Of a stretch of 5,140 nucleotides of DNA, positions 4,983-5,140 are shown piece by piece. The position numbers and the translations under genes are program-made. Within the stretch, counting starts at the first letter, position 1. Each line of letters opens with the position of its first letter. The stretch is from positions 1-5,140 of the forward strand of contig WTAG01000279.1 in the NCBI GenBank assembly GCA_013139755.1, in the 5' to 3' direction. This DNA comes from Methylomarinum sp. (GTDB lineage: Bacteria > Pseudomonadota > Gammaproteobacteria > Methylococcales > Methylomonadaceae). Under the pieces are notes generated by a model. It saw only the letters and a program-made list of their open reading frames with translations. It was not told where the DNA came from and searched no databases.

Positions 4983-5140
4983 ATGGCCATCACCAAAGAG
5001 CAAATCATTGAAACTGCTGAAAGACTACAAGCGAAAAATATCAATCCAACAATGGCAGGGGTTAGAGAGGCTTTAGGTGGAGGTTCATTTGCTACTATTT
5101 CACCAGTTCTTAGAGACTGGAAAACATCAAAAGAGCAACG
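4983..5140 (+). CDS. kfrA: KfrA-type DNA-binding protein, 5' part only
   Basis: The first 52 codons of a KfrA-like plasmid regulator. The N-terminus MAITKEQIIETAERLQAKNI followed by PTMAGVREALGGGSFATIS and VLRDWK is the characteristic KfrA N-terminal DNA-binding domain (helix-turn-helix core with the ALGGGSF-TIS signature). Full-length relatives continue into a long alanine-rich coiled coil, which lies outside the window. KfrA of IncP plasmids is an autorepressor that also supports stable inheritance, together with the partition apparatus. The ATG at 4983-4985 is placed by the family N-terminus and the ribosome site AGGAAAGA just upstream. It is the only plus-strand gene here and is transcribed away from the par-rep block. 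Confidence 0.9.
   Translation, partial: MAITKEQIIETAERLQAKNINPTMAGVREALGGGSFATISPVLRDWKTSKEQ

Overview
The window looks like the replication and maintenance backbone of a low-GC plasmid, probably from a gammaproteobacterium. The plasmid call rests on one RepA-like initiator with an adjacent iteron origin, a ParA ATPase with a small DNA-binding partner, and a divergent KfrA-type gene. The host call is inference from AT-rich composition and family resemblance (Legionella-, Coxiella/Piscirickettsia- or Moraxella-like plasmids come to mind); no species can be named from the sequence.

Layout: positions 1-380 carry the 5' part of an IS200/IS605-type transposase gene and its left-end hairpin. This element has landed in the 3' end of an uncharacterised gene (minus, 1113 downward), whose present C-terminus is read from IS sequence. 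A GC-rich hairpin (1218-1250) lies in the gap before a 108-residue hypothetical gene (1294-1620, minus). Positions 1738-2123 form a vegetative origin: a perfect DnaA box, tandem AT-rich 11-mers, two overlapping inverted repeats that cannot form together, and eight 23-bp iterons. The last iteron runs into the stop codon of the initiator gene (2118-3374, minus). Upstream of it are a small ribbon-helix-helix-like partition partner (3426-3710), parA (3716-4321) and an unknown 163-residue gene (4417-4908), all minus. kfrA starts at 4983 on the plus strand and leaves the window.

The most striking regulatory structure is a degenerate repeat with an exact 15-bp pitch and a TATACTATA-type core (or its reverse complement TATAGTATA). 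There are five units in front of parA (4343-4417) and three in front of rep (3392-3436). The two arrays share a 14-base identical stretch, so one DNA-binding protein, most simply the ParB-like partner, probably acts at both. It would autoregulate par, may mark the centromere, and may set rep expression. The iterons are also spaced close to whole helical turns. I see no defence system, CRISPR array, tRNA or rRNA.
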